DNA from: Candidatus Peribacteria bacterium
GTDB taxonomy: Bacteria > Patescibacteriota > Gracilibacteria > Peribacterales > Peribacteraceae
DNA length: 64,000 bases
NCBI GenBank assembly: GCA_009691405.1
Contig: SICN01000001.1
Location: 1-64,000, forward strand
Direction: 5' to 3'
In this document: piece by piece, positions 44,338 to 52,566 of the stretch
Layout: the number at the start of each line of letters is the position of its first letter
How positions within the stretch are numbered: position 1 is the stretch's first letter
Position numbers and translations under genes: made by a program
The notes under the pieces: generated by a model
The model's database searches: none
The model's input: only the letters and a program-made list of their open reading frames with translations
What the model was told of the DNA's origin: nothing

Positions 44338-44370
44338 TATGAAAACAACCCACCCCCGAAGGAGTGGGCG
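44338..44370 (-). terminator. Rho-independent terminator of the small membrane protein gene
   Basis: On the minus strand CCCACTCC TTCG GGGGTGGG (with one G-T pair) is followed by TTGTTTTC. It begins about 10 bases after the stop at 44378. Confidence 0.7.
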
Positions 44371-44377
44371 ATTGCCG

Positions 44378-44533
44378 CTAGTCTTTGAGAGATTGCAGGA
44401 AGTCTGCAACCACACAGATGACCAGCAGCGCCAGAGCGATGGGGATGATGCCCCAGGGACTCTGGATCATGTCCAGGAACTTGAGGAGTTGCATGATCGG
44501 TTCCTCGTTCCCCCCTGGACAATTGTTTGCCAT
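44378..44533 (-). CDS. Small single-helix membrane protein
   Basis: A 51-aa protein with one membrane helix (about WGIIPIALALLVICVVADFL) and a short cytoplasmic or external N-terminus starting MANNCPGGNEEP. It has its own near-consensus promoter, a leader of about 52 bases with two perfect hairpins, and a terminator just after the stop. It is therefore a self-contained small gene. No family is recognised. Confidence 0.6.
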   Translation of the reverse strand: MANNCPGGNEEPIMQLLKFLDMIQSPWGIIPIALALLVICVVADFLQSLKD

Positions 44534-44537
44534 CGTC

Positions 44538-44586
44538 GAGTCACGAAGTGACTCTATCGGCGGTGGACAACAGTGCCGAAGCACTG
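44538..44586 (-). promoter_or_regulatory. Leader with two perfect hairpins
   Basis: CAGTGC TTCG GCACTG (44571-44586) would form right at the predicted 5' end of the message, and GAGTCAC TTC GTGACTC (44538-44554) ends 4 bases before the ATG. The first could protect the RNA; the second would cover the ribosome-binding region. Confidence 0.6.
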
Positions 44587-44591
44587 GTATT

Positions 44592-44620
44592 ATTATATAA
44601 TAATATATAAATTTAGTCAA
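44592..44620 (-). promoter_or_regulatory. Near-consensus promoter of the small membrane protein gene
   Basis: TTGACT (44615-44620), 17 bases, TATAAT (44592-44597). The -35 overlaps the TAA stop of the upstream gene, the same layout as the lipoprotein promoter at 35423-35450. Confidence 0.75.
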
Positions 44621-45419
44621 TTGTCCGACCCCAGAGTTTTCTCGGAATGATTTGTCTGATGACGTCATCCGTATCAATAGTGCACGGCAGATACCACCGT
44701 TTCATGCTTTCTGAGATATGGCTGAATGCGAATTGACCGTCTGTCAGCATGACATCGATAAGGACAATGTTTTTCTTAAGAAGTTCTGCGATCGTACGCA
44801 ATTTCTCGGTTCGTTTTTCGGTTGCAAAATTTCTTATTTTTTTGAAGGTTGGATCGAATGCAACATACTCTCCCGATGAGTTGATTTGGTACAGCGAATC
44901 AAACTCCATGAACGGCTCAAGCAATATTGTTCTCCCTCTTTGTTCAATGAGCACTTCATCGCTTCCATGCGGTCCCTGAAACACTTGGAAGCATTCGTTA
45001 TGCAGATCGATGTCCAAGGCACGGACTTGTCTCAATTGGTTCATGCATGATTTTATTTCCGATTGCAGCAGAAAATTAACCATCAGTTCCCCGATGAGAC
45101 CTCTCAAATTATCTCTTCGCTTTGGATTCACCCAAACGTCTGCGTATTCTGTTTTCCATTCCTCCAAAATCGGAGGTGGAATTCTGGCAACCTGGAAATC
45201 ATCAAGTCGTATGGATTGTGCTTCTTTTCTCAGCGAATCCGTAAATGCTCGTGCGGTGAGTGGTGGCACCGCTTCCGTCGTCAGTGCGGTTAGGACATTC
45301 GAACGCACGGCGTTTCGAGAGTCCGCTGTTGCTTCGGCGAACAATCCTTGATGAGCGGGAGACGGCGGCATCTCGTGTTTGCGATCGACGCCGAGAGAAT
45401 GTTCCGTGGAGATCGACAT
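44613..45419 (-). CDS. Hypothetical protein
   Basis: A protein of about 268 residues with no domain I recognise. It is mixed alpha/beta in appearance (WYLPCTIDTDDVIRQIIP near the end), with no signal or membrane segment. The N-terminal 40 residues look disordered and include LFAEATADSRN, encoded by a diverged FAKATADK-type repeat (45318-45345). The ATG at 45419 is preferred; a TTG at 45467 would use a TTGACA that looks like a -35 box. It lies directly after prfB on the same strand. Confidence 0.65.
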   Translation of the reverse strand: MSISTEHSLGVDRKHEMPPSPAHQGLFAEATADSRNAVRSNVLTALTTEAVPPLTARAFTDSLRKEAQSIRLDDFQVARIPPPILEEWKTEYADVWVNPKRRDNLRGLIGELMVNFLLQSEIKSCMNQLRQVRALDIDLHNECFQVFQGPHGSDEVLIEQRGRTILLEPFMEFDSLYQINSSGEYVAFDPTFKKIRNFATEKRTEKLRTIAELLKKNIVLIDVMLTDGQFAFSHISESMKRWYLPCTIDTDDVIRQIIPRKLWGRTID

Positions 45420-45468
45420 GGAGATTCCAATGATACGCCTTATCTCCTGAAATATCTTCTTTGTCAAA

Positions 45469-46558
45469 CTAGCCCTCTTTCGCCTCTCTCTTCAGCTCCG
45501 CATCGATCAGGAGGTCCAAATCACCATCGAGCACGCCTTGGGTATCGCTTGTTTCGTAACCAGAGCGGAGGTCTTTCACCATTTGGTACGGATGCAGGAC
45601 GTACGACCGTATCTGGCTTCCGAAATCCGCACTCGTGATCTTCCCTTGGAGTTTTCTCTTCTCGGCTTCTTCTTCGATGCGTTTCCTCTCCAGAAGTTTT
45701 GCTTTCAGGAGACTGAGTGCTCGTTCTCTATTCTGGATCTGGCTCCGTTCGTTCTGGCACGCGACGACGATGCCGCTTGGCAGGTGCGTCATGCGGACGG
45801 CACTGTCGGTTTTATTCACGTGCTGTCCCCCCGCACCGCCCGAACGGTACGTGTCGATGCGCACATCGTTCATGTTGATCTGAATGTCGTTGCTCTCCGC
45901 CATGTCGGGCATGACTTCGACGAGCGCGAACGATGTTTGCCTCAGATTTTTCGCATTGAACGGTGACAGTCGAACAAGCCGATGCGTTCCGAGTTCGCAT
46001 TTCAGATGTCCGTATGCGGTATCGCCTGTGACGTGAATCGTCATCGATTTGATTCCTGCTTCCTGCCCCTCCGTTCGCTCGATGACGTCGGCTTTCCATT
46101 CTTTCCGCTCGCAGTATCTTAAGTACATGCGACCGAGCATGCCTGCCCAATCCTGTGCTTCGGTGCCGCCCGCACCTCCGGAGATCGTGACGTACGCGTT
46201 GCCGAGATCGTACTTGCCACCGAGATAGAGTGCGCGTTCCGCAATCCGCCATTTCTCCGAGAGCGTTGCGTACTCTTTCTCGAGTGCCGGAAGATCGTCT
46301 GCGTGGCAAGATGCGGCGATATCGCTTAGATCACTCACCTGCGACCGAAGTTCCACCATAGGGAGCCACTGCTTCTTGAGCGCCTTCAGGCGATCGAACA
46401 TGTTCTCCGCTTTCTTATGGTCATTCCATAGATCGGGAGCGGTCGTCAGGGTTTCAAGTTCTGTGATGTGGTCGGGGATTTTTCTTTTCTCAAAGAGAGT
46501 CCTTCCCCATGTTCACTGCTTCGAGGAGTTCCGATACTTTTCGCAGAAGCTCATCCAT
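45469..46558 (-). CDS. prfB: Peptide chain release factor 2, with programmed +1 frameshift
   Basis: It releases peptides at UGA and UAA. The main frame (from 46491 down) has the SPF stop-recognition tripeptide in RLSPFNAKN and the GGQ motif in GGAGGQHVNKTDSAVRM. The first 22 codons start at ATG 46558 and run into CTT TGA (46495-46490). A +1 shift on CTT skips T46492 and continues GAG AAA AGA, giving a full 362-aa RF2. AAGGA lies 4 bases before CTT as the internal Shine-Dalgarno-like element. RF2 thus regulates its own synthesis, as in E. coli. Confidence 0.93.
46490..46508 (-). promoter_or_regulatory. Programmed frameshift site of prfB
   Basis: The minus strand reads GGGGAAGGACTCTCTTTGA: a purine-rich stimulator, the slippery CTT and the in-frame UGA read by RF2 itself. 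Spacing of 4 bases is one more than in E. coli. Confidence 0.88.
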
Positions 46559-46624
46559 GGGAGAGGCGGAAGATTATGGTGTATTCTATCAGACGTATCA
46601 TCCAGTCGCCACAATTTCATTGTC

Positions 46625-47248
46625 ATGAAACCTTCCGACCCCGCACACGGCGACAGCACTCCTTCGAAAGTGCTCCTTGCTGCGATCGAGAGGCTCTCGC
46701 TCCCTGCACTGCTCTTTGGCATTGTGTTCTTCGTGACGATGATCGCAGTTACGATCGTTCTCACGCCGGATCGGTTTCCGGTGCGGATCGGTGATCGCGT
46801 CGTTCGTCTCATCGATCTCGAAGCCGAGCAAGAGAAGCTGCTTCTTGAGAAGGCGGATCTTCAGGCGAAGCATATTGACGTTGTCGATGCGAAGACGCCT
46901 GCACTGCATCTTCTTGGCTCTCTTAAGCCACGAAACGTTTCGGTCGGTACGGTGTTGCTTGCGATCGAGAGTGTTCGCACCCGATTCAAAACCGATAGTG
47001 TCGATCCTATTTCTCTCCCGCAAATTTCGGTCTCCGGATCGGGGACGGTGATAAAGATTGCCGGAGAGGTGCGCGATATTGGAGGTTCCACCATGCGCAC
47101 GCTCGCGTCGTTTGTCGATCAGCTTCGAGCAATTCCACTCGTTTCCTCCGTATCGGAGCCCGAGTACGTCGAGAGGAAGGAAACTGATGACAGCACGACT
47201 GTTTCGCCTTTCTCCATGACCATCATCCTTCACGATGCCTCTTCCTGA
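46625..47248 (+). CDS. PilN-like membrane protein
   Basis: A 207-aa bitopic protein: a short cytoplasmic N-terminus, one helix (about LPALLFGIVFFVTMIAVTIVL), a coiled stretch, and an external domain with a ferredoxin-like strand pattern. With the following gene it has the look of the PilN/PilO pair that aligns the type IV pilus machine. The start at 46625 is chosen because upstream codons are antisense to prfB. No pilus ATPase is in the window, so the role is inference. Confidence 0.5.
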   Translation: MKPSDPAHGDSTPSKVLLAAIERLSLPALLFGIVFFVTMIAVTIVLTPDRFPVRIGDRVVRLIDLEAEQEKLLLEKADLQAKHIDVVDAKTPALHLLGSLKPRNVSVGTVLLAIESVRTRFKTDSVDPISLPQISVSGSGTVIKIAGEVRDIGGSTMRTLASFVDQLRAIPLVSSVSEPEYVERKETDDSTTVSPFSMTIILHDASS

Positions 47249-48083
47249 TTTGCTCTCTTTGCGGCGCTCCATGAAGATCACACTCTTCACTCTTGGCATA
47301 CTTTTGTCTGTTGCTGCATGTGGGCTTCTCATCGCACACACACGTTCATTCTCTCTCAAGCGTGATACGGCGGTGATGATCGGCACAACACTCCCCGAAC
47401 TTCGTTCCACTGTATCTCTCCTAAAGGCGAATCAGGAGGCGGAGCAGCACTTCTTCCGAAGCGCCCTGAGTGCAAGGGAGGAGCAAGCATCCGTATACAT
47501 CCTTCCGGCAGGTCCTGCCGCATCGCGTGCGGTGAGTGTTTTGCAATCGATTGCTCGGGTTCTTCGAGAAACGGGAGAAAGCCAAGGTTCGATCGACGCG
47601 CTGTCGTTCCAAGAGAAAGCGAGTGATCACGGTGACTATAAAACAGTGAGTGCGACACTCAAGATGACCAGTGACTTCCGTTTCGTCGCGCGTTTTCTCT
47701 CCATCCTGGCACTCAGCGGCGACATGATGATCCGGGATGTTTTTTCGGATGAGGCATCCTCGACCTTCCTGCGACAGGTCAATGAGAGTGCTCCGCTGTC
47801 ACTGAAAGCTGCGGAAGACTTTTTGTATGGCGATCTCCTCACGTACGCGGCGGAGCCGGATCAAGTCGAGCAGGCGATGCTCCAAGATATCCCCGAAGAG
47901 ATGCAGCCCGATATCCGCGCATTCGTGCTTGCGTCGGGTCTTGCCGATGTGCGGAGATCGCTTTCCGACATTGCACCGAATCTCAAGAAAGAGCGCATTT
48001 GGCCGTTGCCGTTTCTCACGGTCGACAGTCTCCAAAGAGATGGGGAGAAGTGGCAGATCGGTCTGACCTTCTACAGGAGATAA
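47235..48083 (+). CDS. PilO-like membrane protein
   Basis: A 282-aa bitopic protein with one helix near residues 14-34 (ITLFTLGILLSVAACGLLIA), then a coiled-coil-like segment and an external domain. It overlaps the PilN-like gene by 14 bases. An ATG at 47271 is another possible start. A C-terminal extension of about 100 residues goes beyond the usual PilO length. Confidence 0.5.
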   Translation: MPLPDLLSLRRSMKITLFTLGILLSVAACGLLIAHTRSFSLKRDTAVMIGTTLPELRSTVSLLKANQEAEQHFFRSALSAREEQASVYILPAGPAASRAVSVLQSIARVLRETGESQGSIDALSFQEKASDHGDYKTVSATLKMTSDFRFVARFLSILALSGDMMIRDVFSDEASSTFLRQVNESAPLSLKAAEDFLYGDLLTYAAEPDQVEQAMLQDIPEEMQPDIRAFVLASGLADVRRSLSDIAPNLKKERIWPLPFLTVDSLQRDGEKWQIGLTFYRR

Positions 48084-48101
48084 ACAGGGTATCCTGCGCG
48101 T

Positions 48102-49844
48102 ATGCGTCTTACGGTTCTCGTGCCGGCCTATAACGAGCAGGAAAGTATTGGAGGTGTTCTCAGGTCGATCCCAAAGAGAATGGATCCGGACACCATCGTC
48201 GAAGTCGTAGTGATTGATGACGGTAGCACCGATGCAACGTCTGCTATCGCTCTCAAGCATGGAGCCACGGTTGTTGCGCACAGAAAACGCTGCGGTCTCG
48301 CCGAGGCGTTTCGCACAGGGCTTTCTGTGGCACTCGCGCGCAATGCCGATCTCATCGCAACACTCGATGCCGACTCTCAGTACCGTGGTGAAGAGCTGAC
48401 ATTACTCCTCAAGCGGATGCGCGAAACGAGTGCCGATCTTGTGGTCGGCGATCGCCAAGTTCGAAAGCTCCAGCACATGCCATGGAAGCACCGCATCGGA
48501 AACATGGTTGGAAGTTTTATGCTTCGATTGCTTCGCTGCACGACGGTCACCGATGCATCGTCCGGTTTTCGTTTGTTCACGGCGCGTTTCGGACGGTTGC
48601 TCCGGATCAGGAGCATTCATACGTACACGCATGAGATGCTCATCCAGGCGAAATCGTACGGTCTCAGTGTTGCCGAAATTCCTGTGAGCTTTCTTCCGCG
48701 TGCTCATGGCAAGAGCAAGTTGGTGCGGACACTGCGGCACCATATTCTTCGGTCATGCGGGACGATCGTGCGGGCGTACCTTCGGAGGCAACCGCACTCG
48801 GGAGTGAAACATGTGCTCTTCATTACGCGCAGTCTTCAGCCGGGATCCGGCGGAATGCAGTTATATGCAAAGACACTCCTGAATGGACTAAAGCATCGAT
48901 CAGATGTTGTTGTCGTTATTGTCGGATACACAGGATCGAAGATCGGACTGCCGTTCTTCTTGTTGCGTGCATGGTTTCTTGCACTCTTCACACGTGCTCG
49001 GTACGTGCACTTTGGTGATTCTGTGTGTGCACTCTTTTTGCCGGTTTTCCGTTTTCTGCGTCCCGATCTCAGACTTAGCGTGACGGTCTATGGGCTCGAT
49101 CTGACGTATCCGAACGTTTGCTATCAGTATTGCCTCCGCCACACACTCCACCATGCTCACCGCGTTGCGGCGATTAGTCACGAAACGGCACAGAGAGCGA
49201 GGGAGCGTGGAGTGAGGAAGGAAAATATCGTCGTTGTGCCCTGTGCGGTGCCCTCATCAGCCCTCATCTCTGCCTGTCAGCAGACAGGCTCACGATCTTC
49301 TTTTGCGCCGCATATTCTCCTCCTCGGTCGTCAAATCAAACGAAAGGGAACCGCGTGGTTCCTCACAAAAGTTTTTCCTGAGCTTCGACGTACTGTTTTG
49401 GATCTTCGTGTCACGATTGCGGGAGACGGACCGGAACTTTCCAGCATTCAAACGATTGTGTCCGATGCGAAATTTGAAGAGTCGGTGACTGTTCTCGGTG
49501 CAGTCAGCGAAGTCGAAAAAGAAAATCTTTTTTGCTCATCGACACTGTTTCTCATGCCGAATATTCCGGTGAATGGTGACATGGAGGGATTCGGACTCAC
49601 CTGCATCGAAGCTACGTCGAGAGGACTGCCTGTCGTTGCTGCAAAATTGGAAGGACTGCGGGATGCGGTGATCGAATCGGAAACAGGACTCTTCTTTGAG
49701 GCTGAGAATGCAGAAGATTGCGTGCGAGTTATCAAAGAGGCTCTCGCAAAAAAATGGCATTCCGAAGCGATAAAAACTGCATGCCGACAAAAATTTAGCG
49801 TGGATTCTTTCATTAATTCCTACTGCACCGATGTCTGGCTCTAA
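48102..49844 (+). CDS. GT2-GT4 fusion glycosyltransferase
   Basis: A 580-aa protein with two transferase domains. Residues about 1-230 are a DPM1-like GT2 (VLVPAYNEQES, VVIDDGSTDAT, LDADSQYRG, DASSGFRLF). Residues about 235-580 are a GT4 (VLFITRSLQPGSGGMQL, ILLLGRQIKRKG, MEGFGLTCIEATSRGLPV). The GT4 interdomain linker contains SALISACQQTGSRS, encoded by a palindrome at 49272-49289. A TATCCT box ends 6 bases before the ATG. Such a fusion could make a lipid-linked sugar and extend it, which is inference. Confidence 0.85.
   Translation: MRLTVLVPAYNEQESIGGVLRSIPKRMDPDTIVEVVVIDDGSTDATSAIALKHGATVVAHRKRCGLAEAFRTGLSVALARNADLIATLDADSQYRGEELTLLLKRMRETSADLVVGDRQVRKLQHMPWKHRIGNMVGSFMLRLLRCTTVTDASSGFRLFTARFGRLLRIRSIHTYTHEMLIQAKSYGLSVAEIPVSFLPRAHGKSKLVRTLRHHILRSCGTIVRAYLRRQPHSGVKHVLFITRSLQPGSGGMQLYAKTLLNGLKHRSDVVVVIVGYTGSKIGLPFFLLRAWFLALFTRARYVHFGDSVCALFLPVFRFLRPDLRLSVTVYGLDLTYPNVCYQYCLRHTLHHAHRVAAISHETAQRARERGVRKENIVVVPCAVPSSALISACQQTGSRSSFAPHILLLGRQIKRKGTAWFLTKVFPELRRTVLDLRVTIAGDGPELSSIQTIVSDAKFEESVTVLGAVSEVEKENLFCSSTLFLMPNIPVNGDMEGFGLTCIEATSRGLPVVAAKLEGLRDAVIESETGLFFEAENAEDCVRVIKEALAKKWHSEAIKTACRQKFSVDSFINSYCTDVWL
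49272..49289. repeat. In-frame palindrome inside the GT2-GT4 gene
   Basis: GCCTGTC AGCA GACAGGC is a perfect 7-bp stem, just after a direct repeat CCCTCATC. It occupies the GT4 interdomain linker, the same place as the repeats near 7240 and 19484. Confidence 0.6.
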
Positions 49845-50877
49845 GCGATGTTCAATCGGCATGATTGTGTGGGATTACACTCCCTCGATCGGCGGCATGG
49901 GTCGGCACGTGGCAGGTTTGGTCTCGGGTTTGATTGCAGCAGGACACTCCGTATCGGTCTTCAGCCGTTTCGATCTCCCGTTGCCTTTTGGTCGAAGCAT
50001 TCTCTTCTCATTTTTGCTCCCTTTCTTCCTTCCACGTTGGGCCAAGAAACTTCAGCCGGATATTTTGCATGTCCATGCGGGTCCCGGTGGAGTGTTTCTT
50101 TTAAGGAAACCGAAGCGTTGTCCTCTCGTGGTGACTGCGAACCATACGTATGCGGATCAAGCTCGTATCGGCGGTCAGCAGTGGAAGCGTGTGCTTGTTC
50201 CGCTTGAGCGGAGAACGTATCGTCTTGCCGACAGCATTCTTTGCATTTCCGAAGATACTGCGGAGTCTCTTGTGCGTGACTATGGAATTGCACGCGACAA
50301 ACTGTCGGTGGTGCACTGCGGCATTGATGTCGCACGTTTTAGCCGCAGCGATTGCGTGCTCTTGGAGCGCAAGCGTTCCTGTGTGTTCATCGGTCGCCAT
50401 GATCGTCGCAAAGGATTCGATTTGCTGGAGGCTGCATGGAAGATCGTTGCAAAGAAAGTTCCCGATGCACATCTTTCCGTTGTCGGTGTTCACGGTCATG
50501 ACACTTCTTCGTGTTCATTTCATTCTTCACTCACTGACTCAGAGCTTCCAAAACTTCTCGGTGCATCGATGGTTGTTGTTTGCCCCTCCAGACTTGAGGG
50601 ATTTGGGCTTGCTGCAGCTGAGGCAATCGCTTCCGGAACGCCTGTTGTTGCAACCGATGTACTGGGTCTTCGGTCGGTGGTGCGTGACGGAAGTACTGGG
50701 CTTCTCACGTCACTTGATCCCAGAGACATTACAGAGAAACTGATCCTCCTCCTCACCGATGACACTGTCTGGGAGCGACTGCATCTCGGATGCAGAAAGC
50801 ATCGAGGAGAGCTTGAGAGTGTGCTCGAAATTGAACGGCACAGAGTTCTCTATCTGCGGTATACTGCATCCCAATGA
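49831..50877 (+). CDS. GT4 family glycosyltransferase
   Basis: A 348-aa GT-B enzyme: IGMIVWDYTPSIGGMGRHVA, HVHAGPGG, VVHCGIDVARF, CVFIGRHDRRKG and PSRLEGFGLAAAEAIASGTPV. It overlaps the end of the fusion gene by 14 bases and overlaps the next gene by 4, so the three are one translation unit. Confidence 0.9.
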   Translation: MSGSKRCSIGMIVWDYTPSIGGMGRHVAGLVSGLIAAGHSVSVFSRFDLPLPFGRSILFSFLLPFFLPRWAKKLQPDILHVHAGPGGVFLLRKPKRCPLVVTANHTYADQARIGGQQWKRVLVPLERRTYRLADSILCISEDTAESLVRDYGIARDKLSVVHCGIDVARFSRSDCVLLERKRSCVFIGRHDRRKGFDLLEAAWKIVAKKVPDAHLSVVGVHGHDTSSCSFHSSLTDSELPKLLGASMVVVCPSRLEGFGLAAAEAIASGTPVVATDVLGLRSVVRDGSTGLLTSLDPRDITEKLILLLTDDTVWERLHLGCRKHRGELESVLEIERHRVLYLRYTASQ

Positions 50878-52460
50878 CGAAGGTTCTCCAGAAACGATTG
50901 ATGATCGGGCTTGCGTGCGCTCTTCTCGTTCTTCTTTGCATAAAATACTTTTGGTCGTTGCTCCTGTTCCCCGGTGTGCCGTTTGGCTATGACGCGGGCA
51001 TGTACCGCTACCTTTTCATCAAGCACGCGGAGGCATTTCCCCCTTTCTCAGTCACGCAACTTCCCCCATGGGCGGAGAGTCATCCACTCGGATTATTTTT
51101 CTTCTCGACAGTCCTCATGCGAGCGGGTGTCCCTGTCGATTCGCTGATCGGTTGGGTGTGGAATCTGTTTCCCGTGATTCTCAGCACAGTGCTCGCGATC
51201 GTGTTCGCACGCAAAAAAGGCATTCATCTTGGAATTCTGATTCTTGTCGTCAGTCTTCTCTCCACCGTTCAGTATCAGGGGTTTCTCATGATGTATTGGA
51301 AGGTCTTTGCAGCGTTTTTCTGTTGCATTCTGGCGTTTGATGCACGAGAGAGACAGTCACGAATGTGGGTTTTCTTCGGCATGCTCACAATCGCTATTCA
51401 TCAGCAAATCGGACTCATCTTTGCACTCGCTGTTTTTTCTTCATTGCTCAGTTCGGCGCATCGCCGGAAGACTCTGGTGCAAGGTATTGGCTGGCTGGCT
51501 CTTTCTCTCGTGCTCGGACTGCTCTGGTATTTGCCGAATTTTACGCACGCACTCTCAGATCTCTGGCCACTGCTTCGGGTATCGGCCTCTTCCACTGTCA
51601 CGCTCGGCGTTGTTCTTTTCGTACTCGGTGCGCTCTTCATCTTCACGGTCGTTCCGAAGTACGGACATCGCATCCTCCTGATTGCGTGTGGCGTGATCGG
51701 AATCGTGCTCCTTCTTTTGCCTCACACCGGCATTGCACCTGGCTTCCTCAGTCATCTGACAAAAACCGATGTCGTTCCCGGTTCGTTCCTCACGATTCCG
51801 GAGTACCTCGAGCTATCACTCCCGATGCTACTGTTGGGAATTTTTGGATTGATGCATTCCCTGAAGAAAGAGAAGGGGACGGTGTGGCAATGGGCAGTTC
51901 TCTGGTCCGCTCTTGCGGTGTGCAGCATGTTCTTCTTCTATCGAAGGTTTTTGCTCCCCCTGGATTTCTTCCTACTCCCATTTTCTGCTCTCGCACTTCA
52001 CGCGATGTGGACCAATCGCGATCACCGCTATCGTTTGCTCTGCGGTGCGTTTGTTTTCATGCAGGGATTTTTGGTGTTCCGGCAGATCGGCACGATCGAT
52101 CCGCATGTGGATAGGCGCATGCTTCAGGAATTTTCCGAACTTCACAGGGTCATTGAACCCGTTTCGCAGGTGATCGTTCTCGATGTGATGGCGCCGTGGA
52201 TTGTTGGCTATTTGCCACAGAATGCGGTCAGCGGTCCCGGTATTTTCGATTCGCAGCCGCTCTCCGCATGGGAAAGATTTTTGTATGGTACTGCCGAAGA
52301 GAGACAAACATTCATCAGTCACTACCCGAAAGGCACGTATTTCTACGCGACGGATGTTTTCCGCGTGTACTATCCGCCGGAAGTGCAGACACTTTTCACT
52401 CATCCGTGCTTGGAACGACTGGAAGCACTTGGGTTGTATCGATCGACCTGCGGGGTGTAG
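50874..52460 (+). CDS. Polytopic membrane protein, GT-C type glycosyltransferase-like
   Basis: A 528-aa protein with about twelve hydrophobic helices. PFGYDAGMYRYL after the first helix resembles the acidic first loop of GT-C enzymes. The last 90 residues form a soluble tail. A TATACT box ends 8 bases before the ATG even though the gene overlaps the GT4 stop, so it probably has an internal promoter too. Confidence 0.66.
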   Translation: MTKVLQKRLMIGLACALLVLLCIKYFWSLLLFPGVPFGYDAGMYRYLFIKHAEAFPPFSVTQLPPWAESHPLGLFFFSTVLMRAGVPVDSLIGWVWNLFPVILSTVLAIVFARKKGIHLGILILVVSLLSTVQYQGFLMMYWKVFAAFFCCILAFDARERQSRMWVFFGMLTIAIHQQIGLIFALAVFSSLLSSAHRRKTLVQGIGWLALSLVLGLLWYLPNFTHALSDLWPLLRVSASSTVTLGVVLFVLGALFIFTVVPKYGHRILLIACGVIGIVLLLLPHTGIAPGFLSHLTKTDVVPGSFLTIPEYLELSLPMLLLGIFGLMHSLKKEKGTVWQWAVLWSALAVCSMFFFYRRFLLPLDFFLLPFSALALHAMWTNRDHRYRLLCGAFVFMQGFLVFRQIGTIDPHVDRRMLQEFSELHRVIEPVSQVIVLDVMAPWIVGYLPQNAVSGPGIFDSQPLSAWERFLYGTAEERQTFISHYPKGTYFYATDVFRVYYPPEVQTLFTHPCLERLEALGLYRSTCGV

Positions 52461-52566
52461 TGGTGCTGAACCTTGACCACATCGCTTCTTTTCGGCATCC
52501 TTCGTGTACACTCAGGACAAGTCCTTTCGTGTGTTCAGAATAAGTTCTTCAACTGTTTTCCCCCTC

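Noticed and set aside
43990-44415. Minus-strand open frames across tRNA-Ser
   Set aside because: They run through the tRNA and the hairpin repeats, and I see no protein family; likely chance frames.
46490-46492. UGA recoded as glycine or tryptophan
   Set aside because: Many genes end in TGA in ATGA overlaps and prfB uses UGA as a regulatory stop, so the standard bacterial code applies.
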